A stretch of DNA of 64,000 bases from Candidatus Colimorpha pelethequi (GTDB lineage: Bacteria > Bacteroidota > Bacteroidia > Bacteroidales > P3). Each line of letters opens with the position of its first letter. Positions within the stretch are counted from its first letter, which is position 1. Location of the stretch: positions 1 through 64,000 of the forward strand of contig JAGHVO010000012.1 of NCBI GenBank assembly GCA_018064245.1, read 5' to 3'. Shown piece after piece: positions 61,958 to 64,000 of the stretch. The position numbers and the translations under genes were made by a program. Below the pieces are notes generated by a model. It saw only the letters and a program-made list of their open reading frames with translations, had not been told where the DNA came from and did not search any database.

Positions 61958-62013
61958 TAACGCTTGAAACTTGATATTTCAAGCATTTTTCATTTCAACA
62001 AATCCTATTTTAG

Positions 62014-63186
62014 CTATTCCACAAAGGCTTCTTTGATTCTGTTGAGGGCTTCTGCAAGGGTTTGGCGAGGACAACCAATGTTGATGCGGAAGAAATTCTC
62101 GTAATCATTGCCTCCAAAAGAAGTGCCATCGTTCAATGCCACATGAGCACGATTGAGAAGTCGGTCGAGGCTCTCTTGATGGCTGTAGCCAAAGCCGCTG
62201 AAATCAAGCCACGGCAGGAATGACGCTTCCGGCAAAACCGCCTTGACTTGTGGTAAATCATGCTTCAAGTAATGATCGAGGAAAGCAACGTTTTCTTTAA
62301 GATAATCTTCTAGTTGCAGAAGCCATTCTTCGCCATATCGAAAGGCCGCTTCAGCACCCACGAAAGCGAAGATATTTCCGTTTGCCACTTCGTATGAATC
62401 AAGAAAATGATGAAATCGTTCCCGAAGAATAGGAGAGGGAATGTAAGAAAGCGAGCTGCTAAGTCCTGCTATATTGAATGTCTTGCTGGGAGCGATGAAA
62501 GTGATGGAGCATTCGCGCGCCTGCGGACTAACCGTGGAGAAGGACGTATGTACGAATCCAGGAAGGGTTAGGTCGGCATGGATTTCGTCGGCGATGACCA
62601 CCAAGTTGTTGCGATAGCAGATGTCGGCAATCCGGCGCAACTCTTCGGGTGTCCACACACGACCGCCAGGGTTGTGGGGATTGGAGAGAATCATCAGTTT
62701 GCATGTCTGAGCGCGCTCTTCCAAATCATCGAAATCAATCTCAAATCTACCATTTACCAACTGCAAAGGACTGCAAACCAGTTGTCGGCCATTGTTTTCC
62801 GGCAGGTTCAGAAAAGGAGGATAGACAGGAGTCAACACCAATACCGAATCGCCAGGATGAGTAAAGGTCTGCAACACAAAAGCGATACCAGCCACAATGC
62901 CAGGAATATAGTGCAAATCATCGCGTTGTGCTTCCACAGAATAGTGTTTTCGCAACCATTGCCGCATTACCTCGTAATAACTGTCCGACGGTGTGGCATA
63001 GCCCAAAACCTCATGTTGGCAACGTTTCCGGATAGCCTCCATCACAAAGTCGGGCGAACGGAAATCCATATCCGCCACCCACATTGGCAGCAAATCGTCA
63101 CGACCATAGAACTTTCGCAACGCATCGTGCTTCACGCAAGAACTTCCTTTGCGTTCGACAATCTCGTCAAAATTGTATTGTTTCAT
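62014..63186 (-). CDS. MalY/PatB-type PLP-dependent C-S lyase
   Basis: 390 residues, fold type I aminotransferase family. MWVADMDFRSPDFVMEAIR at 35-53 is the PatB/MalY hallmark, NPHNPGGRVW (169-178) and IADEIHADL (198-206) the PLP-contacting blocks, and K235 in APSKTFNIAGL the Schiff-base lysine. It likely cleaves cystathionine or cysteine conjugates to a thiol, pyruvate and ammonia. Reaction specificity is not certain. It is 61 bases downstream of the ybaK start region, on the same strand. Confidence 0.92.
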   Translation of the reverse strand: MKQYNFDEIVERKGSSCVKHDALRKFYGRDDLLPMWVADMDFRSPDFVMEAIRKRCQHEVLGYATPSDSYYEVMRQWLRKHYSVEAQRDDLHYIPGIVAGIAFVLQTFTHPGDSVLVLTPVYPPFLNLPENNGRQLVCSPLQLVNGRFEIDFDDLEERAQTCKLMILSNPHNPGGRVWTPEELRRIADICYRNNLVVIADEIHADLTLPGFVHTSFSTVSPQARECSITFIAPSKTFNIAGLSSSLSYIPSPILRERFHHFLDSYEVANGNIFAFVGAEAAFRYGEEWLLQLEDYLKENVAFLDHYLKHDLPQVKAVLPEASFLPWLDFSGFGYSHQESLDRLLNRAHVALNDGTSFGGNDYENFFRINIGCPRQTLAEALNRIKEAFVE

Positions 63187-63247
63187 TATGATAAAAAGAC
63201 ATTAGACGTAAACATTTCACAAACCGACCAAACCCAGATCCGCAATC

Positions 63248-63739
63248 TCAAACTACCAAGTCTTCGACCTTCGCCCCGACAACCTGAATCAAATCCTGCG
63301 GCGCAATCTTGAACTGCAACCCCCGCACGCCCGCACTAACGTAAATGAAATCATATTGTATGCAAGAGTTGTGGATATAAGTGGGAAAGGCCTTTTTCAT
63401 TCCGACAGGGCTGCAACCGCCACGAATATAACCTGTTAGTGGAAGCAACTCTTTCATTGCAATGAGGTCGCATTTCTTGTTGCCTGTAACCTTTGCGGTC
63501 TTTTTCAGATCCACCTCATCACCGCCAGGAATAACGCAAACAAAATATCCGCTTTTGTCTCCCGAAAGCACCAAAGTCTTGAAAACCTGACGGATGTCCT
63601 CGCCAAGCTGAGATGCGATATGCTCTGCGCCGAGGTCGTTTTCATCAACTTCGTAGGGGATAAGCTCGTATTGGATTTTCTTCTGGTCGAGAATGCGTTC
63701 CGCATTGGTCTTTTGCTTGCCGCCGTCTGCGTTTTTCAT
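63248..63739 (-). CDS. ybaK: Cys-tRNA(Pro)/Cys-tRNA(Cys) deacylase YbaK
   Basis: 163 residues from the ATG at 63739; an in-frame ATG 20 codons upstream lies in the repeat region. YbaK fold: YELIPYEVDENDLGAEHIAS, VFKTLVLSGDKSGYFVCVIP and the conserved GYIRGGCSPVGMKKAFPTYI. It hydrolyses mischarged Cys-tRNA-Pro in trans. It lies next to an ABC-F gene that ends at 63802, same strand. Confidence 0.95.
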   Translation of the reverse strand: MKNADGGKQKTNAERILDQKKIQYELIPYEVDENDLGAEHIASQLGEDIRQVFKTLVLSGDKSGYFVCVIPGGDEVDLKKTAKVTGNKKCDLIAMKELLPLTGYIRGGCSPVGMKKAFPTYIHNSCIQYDFIYVSAGVRGLQFKIAPQDLIQVVGAKVEDLVV

Positions 63740-63748
63740 ATTTGTTAT

Positions 63749-63800
63749 ATTGTGATTAGTGACTATTGGAATCTGAAAATCTAAAAATTTGAAAATCAAT
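63749..63800. repeat. ATTAGTGACT / GAAAATCTAAAAATTTGAAAA repeat
   Basis: Short AT-rich units of two repeat classes (TGATTAGTGACTA and then GAAAATCTAAAAATTTGAAA) fill the spacer between the ABC-F gene and ybaK. Confidence 0.55.
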
Positions 63801-63801
63801 A

Positions 63802-64000
63802 CTAATCGACTATTTCGTCGAGTTCAAGCCAACGCAGTTCTTTCTCATCTAATAGCGCAATAATTTCGCCTATACGCTGCGACGCCTTGGCAATCTCTGC
63901 CGTTGTTACCGATTGAGAACCGCTCAGAATGGATTCAAGTTCGCTGCGTTCTTTATTCAACAGTTCTATTTCAGTTGTAAGTTGCTCGTATTCTTTTCTT
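63802..64000 (-). CDS. ABC-F family ATPase, C-terminal fragment
   Basis: Only the last 65 codons are inside the window; the gene continues beyond 64000. The frame reads RKEYEQLTTEIELLNKERSE and ends RIGEIIALLDEKELRWLELD followed by EIVD. This is the C-terminal coiled-coil of ABC-F (Uup-type) proteins, whose members act at the ribosome. Subfamily cannot be told from this part. Confidence 0.75.
   Translation of the reverse strand, partial: RKEYEQLTTEIELLNKERSELESILSGSQSVTTAEIAKASQRIGEIIALLDEKELRWLELDEIVD

Overview
The window looks like a chromosomal segment of a Bacteroidota bacterium, most likely of the order Bacteroidales. Four things point there. Predicted promoters carry the TAnnTTTG -7 box typical of this phylum. 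Several families are largely phylum-restricted: a PorW/SprE-like lipoprotein of the type IX secretion system, DUF4199, DUF3822, GWxTD, and a kinase-RapZ fusion. Rho has a long disordered insertion. Metabolism includes agmatine deiminase with N-carbamoylputrescine amidase, and an alpha-L-fucosidase. Species and strain cannot be read from the sequence. I see no rRNA operon, CRISPR array, insertion sequence, integrase or phage gene. Two tRNAs are present, Ser-CGA and Glu-CUC.

Layout. 0-10.7 kb: an HTH regulator, then a minus-strand block running from an RsmI-like methylase through a fucosidase, a nucleoid-associated protein, a GWxTD protein, a lipid A acyltransferase, a glycosyltransferase and gltX to a membrane-anchored Skp-like protein. 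10.7-18 kb: a PLP lyase and elbB, then a PurF paralogue with a degenerate glutaminase half, and typA. 18-26.5 kb: an ECF sigma / membrane protein / barrel operon, a short UvrA paralogue, an orphan transcription unit with a broken small gene, a nucleoside phosphorylase and a Ser/Thr-rich exported protein. 26.7-33 kb: tRNA-Ser, a dipeptidyl peptidase IV, a PLD-helicase-DUF3427 protein paired with a Nudix hydrolase, and tRNA-Glu. 33-42 kb: yebC, a frameshifted four-helix-bundle gene, SulP, gcvH, rho, threonine aldolase, glyS. 42-51 kb: a frameshifted glycosyltransferase, ychF, porW-like, bactofilin, an AmgK-like kinase fused to RapZ, DUF3822 and rsmD. 51-64 kb: purC, CYTH, a YfcC-type carrier, a Cys-motif membrane protein overlapping a radical SAM enzyme, panD, folate cyclo-ligase, an ssDNA-binding-type DUF3127 protein, two tRNA trans-editing enzymes, the agmatine-to-putrescine pair, a PatB-type lyase and the end of an ABC-F gene.

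Most of the region is housekeeping: translation, envelope assembly, nucleotide, folate and pantothenate supply. The unusual parts are (1) families of short quasi-periodic intergenic repeats that run into the 3' ends of at least three genes and encode their last residues; (2) the PLD-helicase-DUF3427/Nudix pair, a defence candidate; (3) the PurF paralogue that keeps its Fe-S ligands but lacks the glutaminase cysteine; (4) the AmgK-like kinase joined to a RapZ sensor domain; (5) the Cys-motif membrane protein/radical SAM overlap; and (6) two or three genes that look interrupted by single-base frameshifts. All functional calls are from reading the translated sequences; no database search was run.
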